A DNA stretch of 64,000 bases from Deinococcus sp. YIM 134068 (GCF_036543075.1 NZ_JAZHPF010000002.1:62001-126000), one strand, 5' to 3'; numbered from the stretch's first letter, positions 9,750-18,969 are shown. Program-made: numbers and translations. Notes: generated from the letters alone by a model not told the origin.

Positions 9750-9825
9750 ATGCGTGCCACCAGCCCTCTGCCTTTGACCTTCGCCACCCTCAGCGCCAAC
9801 TTTCGCAGGAGGTCTCCCGACCGCC

Positions 9826-11301
9826 TCAACCCCCACCCGCGAGGTGCGAGGCGGCGGCCCGCAGGCTGGCGGGCTGGAAGCCGAAGGTATTCACGGCGGG
9901 CAGCGGCAGGTCGCGGCTGAGTTCGGGATTCCACAGGTTGACGTGCAGGGCGCGGGGGTGGGCGGTGAGCTGCTGTGCCAGCCCCATCTCCGCCTCCCCG
10001 AGCGTGACCCGGCGGGCGGTGAAGAGGACCACGGCCTCGAATGTGGCGACCTGCTCGCTGAGGTCGGGCACCTCCACGTCGTAGGGCACGACCTCACTCG
10101 CCGGGAAGTGTTCCCGGAGCAGCGCGGCCAGTTCTGTTGCCAGCGGCACCCGGTCGCTCGCCGCGCCGCCGTCCGACCGCTCGGGCACGAGGGCGAGCAC
10201 GCGTGCGTCGCGTGGAAGGGGGAGCCGCACCCCGCCCTCGTCGCTCACGGCGGCGCGGGCCGCGTCCTCGATGTCGCGCCACAGCGCCCCGTCACCCAGC
10301 ACCTCCTCCAGCGCGGCGAGGTCGGGGGCCGGGCAGGGGAAGCGGTCCAGCGCCGTCCGCCAGCGCCGCAGGCTGCGCGCCGTCGCCCCGGCACTCGGCG
10401 GCGCGGCGATGAAATCGCGCACCACGGGTTCCTGCCCCGCGAGGTCGGGGGCGAAGATCAGCGCGTGGTCGGCCCCCGCCTCGATGCTGCGCCGCGCCGA
10501 CTCGGCCTGCGGGTACAGGTCGAGCAGGGCACCCATGTGCAGGGCGTCGGTATACACCAGCCCACCGAAGCCCAGCCGGGAGCGCAGGTCGCTCAGGATG
10601 CGGGGGCTGACGGTCGCGGGTTCGGGGGCCACGCGCGGGAGCAGCAGGTGCGCGGTCATGACGGATTCGAGACCCGCCCCCACCGCCGCCCGGAACGGCG
10701 CGAGTTCCACCGCGTCGAGGTCGGCCTCACCCCGGTCCACCGTCGGCAGGGCGAGGTGCGAGTCCACGCTGGCGTCCCCGTGGCCGGGATAGTGCTTGGC
10801 GACCGCCATCACCCCCGCCGCGTGGTGCCCGCGCAGGAAGGCGAGGCCGTGGCGGGTCACGCGCTCCGGCGTCTCCCCGAACGCCCGCTCGCCGATCACC
10901 GGATTGCGCGGGTTGGTGTTCACGTCGAGCAGCGGCGCGAAGTTGACGTTGATCCCGAGTGAGCGCAGCCCCCGCGCCATCCCAAGTGAGATGCGTTCCG
11001 TCCGCGCCGGATCGTCCCCCTCACCCAGCACCCGCCCGCCCGGCGACGTGGGCAGCCCCGGCAGCCGCACGACCGAGCCGCCCTCCTGATCGATGCTCAC
11101 GAGGAGGTCCGGCCCCAGCACGTCCCGCAGGCCTACCACGAGCCGCGCCACGTCCTCCAGTTCGGTCAGGCTGCCGCGAAACAGGCACACCCCCCCGACC
11201 GGATGCCGCTCGAAAAAGCGCCGCTCCGCCGCCCCGAGGGGGTGCATGGGCAGGCTGACCGTGAGGAGTTGGCGTGGGTCGAGCGCGTCTCTGGCGGGCA
11301 T
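9826..11301 (-). CDS. GH3 beta-N-acetylhexosaminidase (NagZ-like)
   Basis: 491-aa GH3 enzyme of the NagZ subgroup. It carries the signature KHYPGHGDASVDSH (169-182), including the His used as general acid/base in NagZ-type enzymes, and the nucleophile Asp in TDALHM (D252). DQEGGSVVRL (71-80) is another NagZ mark. A C-terminal domain beyond about residue 340 makes it longer than E. coli NagZ, as in Gram-positive relatives. The start at 11301 is the first ATG before the conserved fold; the frame stays open far upstream but overlaps the divergent gene. It faces the GH4-nagB-kinase operon, which suggests release of GlcNAc from chitin oligomers or muropeptides. Confidence 0.93.
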   Translation of the reverse strand: MPARDALDPRQLLTVSLPMHPLGAAERRFFERHPVGGVCLFRGSLTELEDVARLVVGLRDVLGPDLLVSIDQEGGSVVRLPGLPTSPGGRVLGEGDDPARTERISLGMARGLRSLGINVNFAPLLDVNTNPRNPVIGERAFGETPERVTRHGLAFLRGHHAAGVMAVAKHYPGHGDASVDSHLALPTVDRGEADLDAVELAPFRAAVGAGLESVMTAHLLLPRVAPEPATVSPRILSDLRSRLGFGGLVYTDALHMGALLDLYPQAESARRSIEAGADHALIFAPDLAGQEPVVRDFIAAPPSAGATARSLRRWRTALDRFPCPAPDLAALEEVLGDGALWRDIEDAARAAVSDEGGVRLPLPRDARVLALVPERSDGGAASDRVPLATELAALLREHFPASEVVPYDVEVPDLSEQVATFEAVVLFTARRVTLGEAEMGLAQQLTAHPRALHVNLWNPELSRDLPLPAVNTFGFQPASLRAAASHLAGGG

Positions 11302-11373
11302 GGAACGCAGCGTGGCGTGCCGGGGCGGCGCAGTGCAAGCCCGGCGGACCCGGCGTAACATGGCCCCACCCCT

Positions 11374-12657
11374 ATGGCCCGCGTCAAACTGGCATACATC
11401 GGCGGCGGCAGCACCCGCGCGCCCGGCACCGTCGCCTCCTTCATCCGGCAGGCGGAGAGTTTTGCGGGGTCGGAGATCGTCCTCGTGGACCTCGACCCTG
11501 AGCGGCTCGACCTCGTGTGTCGCCTCGCGGGGCGCATGATCGAGGCGCGGGGTGCCGACCTGCACGTGTCAGCCACGACCAGCCGCGAGGCCGCCCTGGA
11601 GGGCTGCGACGGGGTGCTGTCGAGCTTCCGGCCCGGCGGCTTCGAGGCCCGCGCGCTCGACGAGCGTATCCCGCTCTCCCACGGGGCCATCGGGCAGGAG
11701 ACGCAGGGGGCGGGGGGCCTCTTCATGGCGCTGCGGGCGCTGCACGTCACACGCGGGCTGGTGGAGGACATGGCGCGGCTGTGCCCCGGTGCCACCCTCT
11801 TCAACTACACCAATCCGGTGAACATCATCGCGCAGGCGGTGGCCGACCATTCCGACGTGCCCGTGATCTCGCTGTGCGAGGGACCCATCGTCTTCCCGCT
11901 GGAGATCGCGGAGATGGCGGGCCTCGACCCCCGGAGGGTGCGCGCCACGATGGTCGGCCTCAACCACGCCTGCTGGAGCGTGGAGGCGCAGTATGGCGGC
12001 GAACCGCTGCTCCCCCTCCTCGAACGCGCGCTGGAGGCCGGCGTGGGGGACCCCTGGGCGCGCCGGATGCTGCACCTCGCCGTCACGCTGGGCAGCCTGC
12101 CCGCCTCGTACATGAAGTACTACTTCTACGAGGCCGAGATGGGGCGTGAGCTGCGAGGCAAGGCCACGACCCGCGCCGAGGACATCCTCGCGGAGGTGCC
12201 CGACTACTGGGCACACTACCGCGAGCAGGTGCAGTCCACGGGTCCCACCCTCGACCCGGCCCGCTCGCGCGGCGGCATCTTCGAGCTGGAGGTCGCCGTG
12301 GACGTGATGGACGCGATGTTCAACGACCGGGGCGAGGTGTGGCCCTGCAACGTGGTGAACGGCGGAGCCATCGCCGACTTTCCGAGCAGCCGGGTGGTGG
12401 AGGTCCCCTGCCTCGTGGACCGCCGGGGCGCGCGTCCGCTGTCGGGCTTCCGGGTGCCGCCCCCCGTGCGGGGCCTGCTGGACGCGCTGGGCGAGTATCA
12501 GCAGCTTGCGGCGGACGCGGGCTGGCACGGCACCCGTCAGGACGCCCTACGCGCGCTCGTGAGCAATCCCCTCGTGCGGACGCTGCCGCTGGCCGAGACG
12601 CTGTACGCCGAACTTGCCCACGCGCATCGCGCCCACCTGCCGGAGCGCCTGTGGTGA
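11374..12657 (+). CDS. GH4 family NAD-dependent glycosidase (6-phospho-beta-glycosidase-like)
   Basis: 427-aa GH4 protein with an N-terminal Rossmann motif (YIGGGSTRAPG), a conserved TNPVN block (146-150) and the metal-binding residues C168 and H198 (LNHACW). The four-residue motif that starts at the metal Cys normally predicts substrate (CHSV in alpha-galactosidases, CNVP in 6-phospho-beta-glucosidases). Here it is CEGP, matching neither. The gene is the first of three with 4-bp overlaps, followed by a NagB-like deaminase and a kinase. E. coli ChbF, a GH4 enzyme, acts on phosphorylated chitobiose, so an amino-sugar substrate is reasonable. There is no PTS here, so the kinase might supply the phosphate. 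Substrate remains open. Confidence 0.9.
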   Translation: MARVKLAYIGGGSTRAPGTVASFIRQAESFAGSEIVLVDLDPERLDLVCRLAGRMIEARGADLHVSATTSREAALEGCDGVLSSFRPGGFEARALDERIPLSHGAIGQETQGAGGLFMALRALHVTRGLVEDMARLCPGATLFNYTNPVNIIAQAVADHSDVPVISLCEGPIVFPLEIAEMAGLDPRRVRATMVGLNHACWSVEAQYGGEPLLPLLERALEAGVGDPWARRMLHLAVTLGSLPASYMKYYFYEAEMGRELRGKATTRAEDILAEVPDYWAHYREQVQSTGPTLDPARSRGGIFELEVAVDVMDAMFNDRGEVWPCNVVNGGAIADFPSSRVVEVPCLVDRRGARPLSGFRVPPPVRGLLDALGEYQQLAADAGWHGTRQDALRALVSNPLVRTLPLAETLYAELAHAHRAHLPERLW

Positions 12658-13370
12658 CGGACCGGGGAGTGAACGTCGAGGTGCTGGACGACGCGGAGGC
12701 GCTCGCCCGCCGCGCCGCCGACCTGATCGAGGGGGTGGTGCGCGAGAAGCCCACCCTCTCTCTCCTCGTTGCCACCGGAAATACCCCGCTGGCGACCTAT
12801 ACCGAACTCACCCGGCGGAACCTCGATGCCTCCGCCGTGACCGCCGTGCAGCTTGACGAGTACCTGGGCGTGGGCGAGGACGACCCCCGCTCGCTGTGGG
12901 GCTGGATGCGCCGCGCCTTCGTGGAACCGCTGGGCGTGAGGAAGGTCATCCGCCTTGACGCCACCGCGCCCGACCCGGTGGAGGCGTGCCGCCGCTTCGA
13001 GTTGGAGGTGGCGGCCCTCGGCGGCATTGACCTCGCCCTCCTCGGCCTCGGCCCGAACGGGCACCTGGGCTTCAACGAGCCGCCGTGCCTACCAGACGCG
13101 GGGACGCGCCCCGTGACGCTGACGCCCGAGAGCCTGGCGAGCAACGCCGCGTACTGGGATGGCCTGGCTGTGCCGACCGGGGCGCTCACGGCGGGGATGG
13201 ACCTCATCCTGGGGGCGCGGCAGACCCTCCTGCTCGTGAGCGGGGCGCACAAACGCGGCATCCTCGCCCGCACGCTTCAAGAATCTCCGACCCCCGAGGT
13301 GCCCGCCTCCTGGCTGCGTGGGACGAACACGACCGTCCTCGCCGACCGCGCCGCGTGGGGGGGCCTGTGA
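12654..13370 (+). CDS. nagB: Glucosamine-6-phosphate deaminase-like protein (NagB family)
   Basis: 238-aa NagB-family sugar-phosphate isomerase/deaminase. The catalytic motifs are present: QLDEY (D68, E69) and GLGPNGHLGFNEP (131-143), which includes the active-site His. The expected reaction is glucosamine-6-phosphate to fructose-6-phosphate plus ammonia, the entry into glycolysis. The GTG start at 12654 overlaps the GH4 stop as GTGA, and its own stop overlaps the kinase start the same way. A 6-phospho-GlcNAc deacetylase (NagA), normally needed before this step, is not in the window. Confidence 0.92.
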   Translation: MTDRGVNVEVLDDAEALARRAADLIEGVVREKPTLSLLVATGNTPLATYTELTRRNLDASAVTAVQLDEYLGVGEDDPRSLWGWMRRAFVEPLGVRKVIRLDATAPDPVEACRRFELEVAALGGIDLALLGLGPNGHLGFNEPPCLPDAGTRPVTLTPESLASNAAYWDGLAVPTGALTAGMDLILGARQTLLLVSGAHKRGILARTLQESPTPEVPASWLRGTNTTVLADRAAWGGL

Positions 13371-14371
13371 CCGCTCCCGAACTCGTCCTCGGCATCGACG
13401 CGGGCAACACGAAGACGGTGGCCCTCGTCGCCGACCCTTCCGGGCGCGTCCTGGGCTGGGGGCGCGGGGGAGGGGGCAACATCTACGTCTCCAAACGGGA
13501 GGCGCTGGCCGCTCTGGACCGGGCCGTGCTGGGGGCGCTGGAGATGGCCGGGGTGCGGTCCCAGGACCTCTGCGCCGCCGTCCTGAGCGCGACGGGGGCC
13601 GACTGGCCCGAGGACTTCGCGCTGCTGGGGGCCGAACTGGAGGCGCGCGGCTGGGGACGGACGCGGCAGGTGGTGAACGACGCGGTGGGTGCCCTGCACG
13701 CCGCCTCCCCGAGCGGCACGGGCGTCATGGTCGCCTGCGGCACGAGCGCGGGCATCGCCGCCGCCGCCCCGGACGGCCAGACCTGGCACACGAGCTACTG
13801 GCAGGAACCCGAGGGGGCCGAGGAATTGGGCGGGGCCACCCTCCGCGCCGTGTACCGGGCCGAACTGGGCCTCGACCCGCCGACCCTGCTGACCGCGCGC
13901 GTGCTGGCCCTCTACCGCCTGCCCTCCGTGGAGGCCGTGTTGCACGCCTTCACCCGCCGGAACCGCCGCCCGCCGGGCCGGGTGGGCCGTCTCGCGCGGG
14001 TGCTCCTCGACGTGGCGGCGGAGGGGGACGCCACCGCCCGGAGCCTCGTGGAGCGGCACGGCGCGGCCCTGGGTGACTACGCCCTCGTCGCCGCCCGGCG
14101 GGTGGGCCTGGGCCGCACGGCCTTCGACCTGTGCGCGGCGGGCGGCGTGATGCGCCACGGTTCGTCCCTGCTGCGGGGGGCCATGCTCGCCCGCGTGCGG
14201 GAGGGAGAGCCGGGCGCGACCCTGCGTGGGGGCAGCCCCGAACCCGTCGTCGGTGCCGTTCTCCTCGCGCTGCGGGCGGCCCACACCCAGCCTCCCGGTG
14301 AGGCGACCCTCCACGGCTGGCGGGCCACCCTGACCGCGACCCTGCCCCCGGCCACCCTGTTCCACACCTGA
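13367..14371 (+). CDS. BadF/BadG family kinase, N-acetylglucosamine kinase-like
   Basis: 334-aa ASKHA-fold ATPase. The phosphate-1 loop GIDAGNTKT (9-17) and the later ACGTSAG stretch (nucleotide binding) match the BadF/BadG/BcrA/BcrD family, which includes mammalian-type N-acetylglucosamine kinase. It should phosphorylate GlcNAc, glucosamine or a disaccharide in the cytoplasm. The GTG start at 13367 overlaps the nagB stop as GTGA, so the three genes form one translationally coupled operon. Kinase family call is firm; the sugar is inferred from context. Confidence 0.88.
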   Translation: MTAPELVLGIDAGNTKTVALVADPSGRVLGWGRGGGGNIYVSKREALAALDRAVLGALEMAGVRSQDLCAAVLSATGADWPEDFALLGAELEARGWGRTRQVVNDAVGALHAASPSGTGVMVACGTSAGIAAAAPDGQTWHTSYWQEPEGAEELGGATLRAVYRAELGLDPPTLLTARVLALYRLPSVEAVLHAFTRRNRRPPGRVGRLARVLLDVAAEGDATARSLVERHGAALGDYALVAARRVGLGRTAFDLCAAGGVMRHGSSLLRGAMLARVREGEPGATLRGGSPEPVVGAVLLALRAAHTQPPGEATLHGWRATLTATLPPATLFHT

Positions 14372-14394
14372 AGCCCTCCAGGAGAACCCCACCC

Positions 14395-15195
14395 ATGCCC
14401 ACCCTGTCCGGCCTCTTCACCTACCCCATCAAATCGGCGGGCGGCGTCTCGTTGGACCGCGCGCACGTCGGTCCCCTCGGCCTCGACCTCGACCGACGCT
14501 GGATGGTCGTGGACGACACCGGACGGCAACTGACCCAGCGCGACTGCCCCCGGATGGCCCTCGCCGGGGTGGAGGTGGAGCCGGACGGCCTGCGCGTGAC
14601 GGCACCGGAAATGCCCGACCTGTGTGTGCCCTTTGAGCCGGAGGGACCGCCGCACCCCGTCCACATCTTCGACCAGCCCGTGCGTGCGCGGCAGGTGGGC
14701 GGCGAGGCGGACGGGTGGTGGAGCGCCTTTCTCGGCCTGCGCGCGGCCCTGGTCCACTTCCCCGACGAGGCCGAGCGGCGCATGAACCCGCGCTTCGGCA
14801 CGGCGCGCATCAGCTTCGTGGACGGCAATCCCCTGCACCTCGTCTCCGAGGCGTCGGTCGCGGACCTGAATGCCCGCCTGACCGTTCCCGTGCCCACCGC
14901 CCGCTTCCGGGCCAACCTCGTCCTGAGCGGGGGCGACCCCTACGAGGAGGACGGCTGGCGACGCATCCGCATCGGCGGGCTGGAGTTCGACGTGGTGGAG
15001 CCGTGCGCGCGCTGCTCGGTCCTCAACGTCTCCGGCGGGCGCATGGGTGCCGAGCCGCTACGGACCCTGACGGGCTACCGGCGGCGCGGGCGGCTCGTGG
15101 AGTTCGGGCAGAACCTCATCCACGCCGCGCAGGGGGAACTGGCCGTGGGCGACCCCGTGACTGTGCTGCGGCGGGCGGACTTGCACTTGCAGTAG
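14395..15195 (+). CDS. MOSC domain-containing protein
   Basis: 266-aa protein with the MOSC N-terminal beta-barrel (GLFTYPIKSAGGVSL at the start) and a C-terminal MOSC domain with the conserved EPCARC cysteine region around residues 202-207. MOSC proteins bind molybdenum cofactor or carry sulfur for metallo-sulfur centres, as in YiiM/YcbX and mARC. AGGAGA precedes the ATG by ten bases. It lies 23 bp after the kinase on the same strand, so it may be read through from that operon, but no link to amino-sugar use is evident. Confidence 0.9.
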   Translation: MPTLSGLFTYPIKSAGGVSLDRAHVGPLGLDLDRRWMVVDDTGRQLTQRDCPRMALAGVEVEPDGLRVTAPEMPDLCVPFEPEGPPHPVHIFDQPVRARQVGGEADGWWSAFLGLRAALVHFPDEAERRMNPRFGTARISFVDGNPLHLVSEASVADLNARLTVPVPTARFRANLVLSGGDPYEEDGWRRIRIGGLEFDVVEPCARCSVLNVSGGRMGAEPLRTLTGYRRRGRLVEFGQNLIHAAQGELAVGDPVTVLRRADLHLQ

Positions 15196-15211
15196 TCCAC
15201 CCAAAGGAGAA

Positions 15212-15245
15212 GGCGGCGGACAGAATTCCTCCCCCGTCCGCCGCC
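15212..15245. terminator. Hairpin terminator between convergent genes
   Basis: A perfect 10-bp stem (GGCGGCGGAC with GTCCGCCGCC, 14-base loop) lies between the MOSC gene and the convergent permease. On the minus strand it is followed by a T-rich TTCTCCTTT, so it best terminates the importer operon. It may act on both strands. Confidence 0.7.
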
Positions 15246-15274
15246 TCCCCGAACCCTCGTCCCGGCTCTCTCCC

Positions 15275-16114
15275 TCACGCCTTGACGGCCCCGCTCGTCA
15301 GCCCCTGGATGTAGTAGCGCATCAGGAAGGCGAAGATCACGAGCAGCGGCAGGGCGGCCAGAACGTAGGCGGCCATCAGCGCGCCGAAGTCGGGGGCCGT
15401 GTAGCTCTCGGCGCTCCCCTGGAACTTCACGAGGGCCATCGTGAGGGTGCGGTGCCTCTCGTCGAGCAGCAGGCTGGGAAGCAGGAAGTCGTTCCAGATC
15501 GGCACGAAGCGGATGATGCCCACGCTGACGAGGATGGGCACGCTCAGCGGCAGCACGATGCGCGTGAACATCTGCCCGTGCCCTGCCCCGTCGATGCGCG
15601 CGGCCTCCAGCAGCTCTTTCGGAATCTGCGCGAAGAAGGTACGGAACACGAGGATGCTGAACGCCTGCCCCGCCGCGATGTACGGCAGGATGACCGCGAG
15701 GTAGTTGCTCGGCAGCGTGAGCTTCTTGATCTGCACGTACAGCGGGATCAGGGTCAGGAAGTCCGGCACGAGGAGCAGGATGAACACCGCCGCGAACAGC
15801 GCCGACTTGCCCCGGAAGTCCATGAGGGCGAAGGCGTAGGCGGTCAGCGCCGAGACCATCACCAGCAGCAGCACGCTGACGAGCGTGATCAGGAGCGAGT
15901 TGAAGGTCGGCAGCCCGATCTGCGACCACGCCCGCGCGTAGTTCGCCGCGCCCGGCCCCAGCGAGGGCGGCAGGTTCAGTGGATTCTGCGCGTACTGCAC
16001 AGGCGTCTTGAACGAGTTCACGAGGCTGAAGTACAGCGGGAACAGCGCCAGCAGCCCCAGCACAATGAGCGTGCCCTGCCGCGACAGTTCCCCCACCCCG
16101 AAAGCCCTACCCAC
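15275..16114 (-). CDS. Carbohydrate ABC transporter permease, MalG type
   Basis: 279-aa permease with six predicted membrane segments and the EAA loop EAARIDGAGHGQMFTRIVLP, which docks to a MalK-type ATPase. The start is a GTG at 16114 with AGGAGG six bases upstream; it overlaps the MalF-type partner by 8 bp. The family is the CUT1 di-/oligosaccharide importers. It is the last gene of the binding protein-malF-malG set. Confidence 0.92.
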   Translation of the reverse strand: MGRAFGVGELSRQGTLIVLGLLALFPLYFSLVNSFKTPVQYAQNPLNLPPSLGPGAANYARAWSQIGLPTFNSLLITLVSVLLLVMVSALTAYAFALMDFRGKSALFAAVFILLLVPDFLTLIPLYVQIKKLTLPSNYLAVILPYIAAGQAFSILVFRTFFAQIPKELLEAARIDGAGHGQMFTRIVLPLSVPILVSVGIIRFVPIWNDFLLPSLLLDERHRTLTMALVKFQGSAESYTAPDFGALMAAYVLAALPLLVIFAFLMRYYIQGLTSGAVKA

Positions 16115-17045
16115 GCCGGGCCTCCTGCCTCGCCGCGATGAACCGGGCCAGCAGCGACAGCGCCACCACGACCAGGAACAGCAGCACCGAGAGCGCCATG
16201 CTGTACCCGAACTCGCCGTAGTCGATGGCCGCCTGATACATCTGGAGCGCCGGGACGGTGGTCGAGTAGCCGGGGCCGCCGTTCGTCATCACGCGCGGGG
16301 TGAGCAGGTTCTGGAGAAAGGCGATCACCTCCAGCAGCAGGATCAGGCTGAGCTGCGGCAGCACGAGCGGGAGGTCGATGCGGAAGATGCGCCGCAGCCC
16401 GGTCGCGCCGTCGAGCTTCGCCGCCTCCAGCACCTCGCCGGGAATGCCCTGAAGTCCGGTGTAGAGAATCAGCATGTTGAAGGCGTTGATCCACGGAAAG
16501 CCCATGAAGATCAGGCTGTAGAGCGCGATGTCGGGGTCCGACAGCCACAGTTGGTTGAGACGGTCCAGCCCCACCGAGTCCAGAAGCTGATTGATCAGCC
16601 CGTCGCCCCGGTAGAAGTAGGTCCACAGCAGAATCTGCACGAGCGCCGGAATGATGATGGGCGCGATGAAGAGAGTCCGGTACGCCCGCTGGCCCCGCGA
16701 CGACCGCAGGTGGAAGATCAACTCCGCCACGAGAAAGGCGGGCACCACCGACAGCACCAGCCCGAAGGCCATCCAGATCAGGTTGTTCTTCGCGGCGATG
16801 CCCAGCACCGGGTCGGAAAAGGCCCGCCGGAAGTTCTCCAGCCCCACGAAGTCCCGCTGAAGGAAGCCGTCCCAGTTCGTGAAGGCCCCGCTCAGCGCGA
16901 GGTAGACCGGGTAGTAGGCGAAATACGCCAGAAACAGGAACGTCGGCAGGATATAGAAGTACGCCACGCGAGAACGCCACAGCCCGGCCCACAGGCCATC
17001 TTTCGGACGCTCCCGCACGGCGCGGGCAGGTGGAATGGTGGTCAT
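16107..17045 (-). CDS. Carbohydrate ABC transporter permease, MalF type
   Basis: 312-aa CUT1 permease with an N-terminal cytoplasmic tail (about 25 residues), six membrane segments and the EAA motif EAAKLDGATGLRRIFRIDLP. AGGAG stands five bases before the ATG at 17045. It follows the binding-protein gene after a 136-bp gap holding a 7-bp repeat. Confidence 0.92.
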   Translation of the reverse strand: MTTIPPARAVRERPKDGLWAGLWRSRVAYFYILPTFLFLAYFAYYPVYLALSGAFTNWDGFLQRDFVGLENFRRAFSDPVLGIAAKNNLIWMAFGLVLSVVPAFLVAELIFHLRSSRGQRAYRTLFIAPIIIPALVQILLWTYFYRGDGLINQLLDSVGLDRLNQLWLSDPDIALYSLIFMGFPWINAFNMLILYTGLQGIPGEVLEAAKLDGATGLRRIFRIDLPLVLPQLSLILLLEVIAFLQNLLTPRVMTNGGPGYSTTVPALQMYQAAIDYGEFGYSMALSVLLFLVVVALSLLARFIAARQEARRG

Positions 17046-17079
17046 CGCGGCTCCTGAGCGGATGGGAGGGAGAAGCTTT

Positions 17080-17107
17080 GCTGGCGGCTGGTCGCTGGAA
17101 GCTGGCC
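17080..17107. repeat. 7-bp tandem repeat, GCTGGNN type
   Basis: Four exact-step units: GCTGGCG, GCTGGTC, GCTGGAA, GCTGGCC. They lie between the MalF-type permease and binding-protein genes. Confidence 0.8.
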
Positions 17108-17181
17108 GCCCCCAACGAGAGGAGACGCCGCCGAACGTGGGCAGCGCCTCCTGGAAACCGACCGAGCGGGCGCTTTAAGCC

Positions 17182-18603
17182 TCAGCGGTACTTGCTGTAG
17201 TCCACCGAGTTCTTGCGGGCGTAGTCGGCGGCGGCGCGGTCGAGGGTCTGCTGCGCCTGTGCCCGCGCCTGATCGAGCGTGATGTTGCCGCTCAGGTACA
17301 GCCCGAAGATGCGCTGCATATCGCCCCAGCCGAGGTTCGGGGCCGCGCTGCCCACGCCCACCGAGCGGCGCGGAAGGTTGATCTGACGGTCCAGCGCCGC
17401 CGCGTCGAAGTCGAGCTGCGCCTTCGTGCCGGGCCACGTCGGGACGAACGAGCCGTCCTCGCCCACGATGCGCTGGAGGTTGCGCGGCGTGCCGAAGTAG
17501 CGCATCCAGTCCAGCACCGCGCGCTGCTTCTCCGCCGACATGGTGCGGTTGGCCTCCGGCGTGCTCATGGCGTACTGGAAGGCCGCGCCGAGGCCGCCCA
17601 CCGCGTTCGCCGTGTTCGTGCCCGTGGCGTACTGACTCACGCTCTTGTTCAGGACGGGGAAGTTGAAGGCCCCCACCTTGAACTTCACGCCCGCGTCGCG
17701 CATCTCGCCGGGCTTGTAGCTGCCCTCGTAGATCATGGCGACCTTGCCCGCCACGAAGTCCTGGAAGGCGTCGTAGTTCTTGTCGGGGTTCTGGGTGATG
17801 TAGTCGCGCGTCCAGTAGTCCGTGAACTGCTTCATCACCGGCCACCACGCCATGAAGCGGGCGTCCTTCGGGGTGAGGATGCCCTTCTGGATGGCGATGG
17901 CCTCGTCCAGCGCCGACTGGCCGGGCGCGTCGTCGTACCCGGTGAGGCGGTCGTAATCCTTCGCATAGAAGTCCGACAGGAAGTGGCGCTCCCACCACGG
18001 GAAGGACGGCACCGCCGACATCACACCGATGTTCGCCGCCTTGAGCTTCTTCGAGGCGTCCAGCAGTTCGGCCCAGCTCGCCGGGGCCTTCGTGATGCCC
18101 GCCTTGCGGAACAGGTCGGCGTTGTAGAAGAACGTGAACGCCACGTAGTCGCCGTTGAGCTGGTAGTTCGCCCCGTTCGGCGCGCGAATCTCGGCCAGCA
18201 CCTGCTTGTTCATCGCGTCCTGCCACGCCCTGTTGCCCGTGATGTACGGGTTGGGCTGGCGCAGGTACGGCGTGAGGTCCATCGCCACGCTCTTCGGCAG
18301 CGAACCGTTCAGGCTGGCGTACTGCACCCAGTACACGTCCCACAACTCGCGCGCCGCCGCCTTCGCGCGGATGGCCGCGTTCGTGTCGGGCACGTCCTCG
18401 GTCACGAACTGAATCTTGATGCCCGGATACCGCTTCTGATACTCGTCGGCGATGGCCTGGAACGCCTTCAGGGGCTTCTTGGCGTCCTTCTTGTTGGGCG
18501 TGTAGTGCTGCGCGTACATGGTGATGGTGCCCGTCCAGCTTCCCGGAGCGGCGAGCGCCCCGGACCCCAGCAGCAGGCCGGTCAGAGTCAACGTGCGTTT
18601 CAT
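17182..18603 (-). CDS. Sugar ABC transporter substrate-binding protein, family 1
   Basis: 473-aa exported binding protein. A signal peptide covers about residues 1-18 (KRTL, hydrophobic core, ALA|AP). The mature part is a family-1 sugar-binding fold, longer than MalE, with ITMYAQHYTPNKKDAKKPLK near the start. GGGGAGG lies upstream of the ATG. It heads the minus-strand operon with the two CUT1 permeases. The neighbouring GH3/GH4/nagB genes suggest chitobiose or another amino sugar, but these genes lie on other transcripts, so the link is contextual. Confidence 0.9.
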   Translation of the reverse strand: MKRTLTLTGLLLGSGALAAPGSWTGTITMYAQHYTPNKKDAKKPLKAFQAIADEYQKRYPGIKIQFVTEDVPDTNAAIRAKAAARELWDVYWVQYASLNGSLPKSVAMDLTPYLRQPNPYITGNRAWQDAMNKQVLAEIRAPNGANYQLNGDYVAFTFFYNADLFRKAGITKAPASWAELLDASKKLKAANIGVMSAVPSFPWWERHFLSDFYAKDYDRLTGYDDAPGQSALDEAIAIQKGILTPKDARFMAWWPVMKQFTDYWTRDYITQNPDKNYDAFQDFVAGKVAMIYEGSYKPGEMRDAGVKFKVGAFNFPVLNKSVSQYATGTNTANAVGGLGAAFQYAMSTPEANRTMSAEKQRAVLDWMRYFGTPRNLQRIVGEDGSFVPTWPGTKAQLDFDAAALDRQINLPRRSVGVGSAAPNLGWGDMQRIFGLYLSGNITLDQARAQAQQTLDRAAADYARKNSVDYSKYR

Positions 18604-18672
18604 TTCGGTCCTCCCCGATGTTGCTCGAAAACCGCCTGCGGAACGTGAATTCTCAGGTGCAGGCTCATCATT

Positions 18673-18698
18673 ACCCTAACAAGTGTGCATCCGCACAC
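18673..18698 (-). promoter_or_regulatory. Promoter and candidate operator of the importer operon
   Basis: On the minus strand TTGTGT, a 16-base spacer and TAGGGT (18678-18673) form a plausible promoter. A perfect inverted repeat, GTGTGC-ATCC-GCACAC (18683-18698), lies across the -35/spacer region, where a repressor would block transcription. No regulator gene is adjacent, so the binder is unknown. Confidence 0.5.
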
Positions 18699-18789
18699 AA
18701 CGTAGGAAGGAAGACGGAGTGAAGGGAGGATGAAGTTCTTCACAGGTGTTGGGGTGGGGGTGTGATCGGGGTGGGAGGCTCGGGGAGAG

Positions 18790-18837
18790 GTCGAGGGGTC
18801 GAGGGGTCAAGAGGTCGAGGGGTCGAGAGGTCGAGGG
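18790..18837. repeat. 8-bp tandem repeat, GTCGAGGG type
   Basis: Six exact 8-bp units (GTCGAGGG, GTCGAGGG, GTCAAGAG, GTCGAGGG, GTCGAGAG, GTCGAGGG). A degenerate copy of the same octamer, reversed, lies at 50310-50341. Confidence 0.8.
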
Positions 18838-18865
18838 GGAGGGCGAACGTGCTGTCCCTCTTCTC

Positions 18866-18889
18866 GCTGACGGCTGACCGCTGACCGCT
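18866..18889. repeat. 7-bp tandem repeat, GCTGACS type
   Basis: Units GCTGACG, GCTGACC, GCTGACC and a partial GCT, 29 bp from the 8-bp repeat. The 366-bp gap 18604-18969 therefore holds a promoter/operator, both repeats, and an 11-bp palindrome CGGTCTGACCG at 18915-18925 just upstream of ohr. Confidence 0.8.
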
Positions 18890-18969
18890 TCCCACCCAAC
18901 CTTCATACGGTGGTCGGTCTGACCGTTGGGGGCGGGAGGCTCGCCTACGGTGGACCCCCAGGAGGAACC

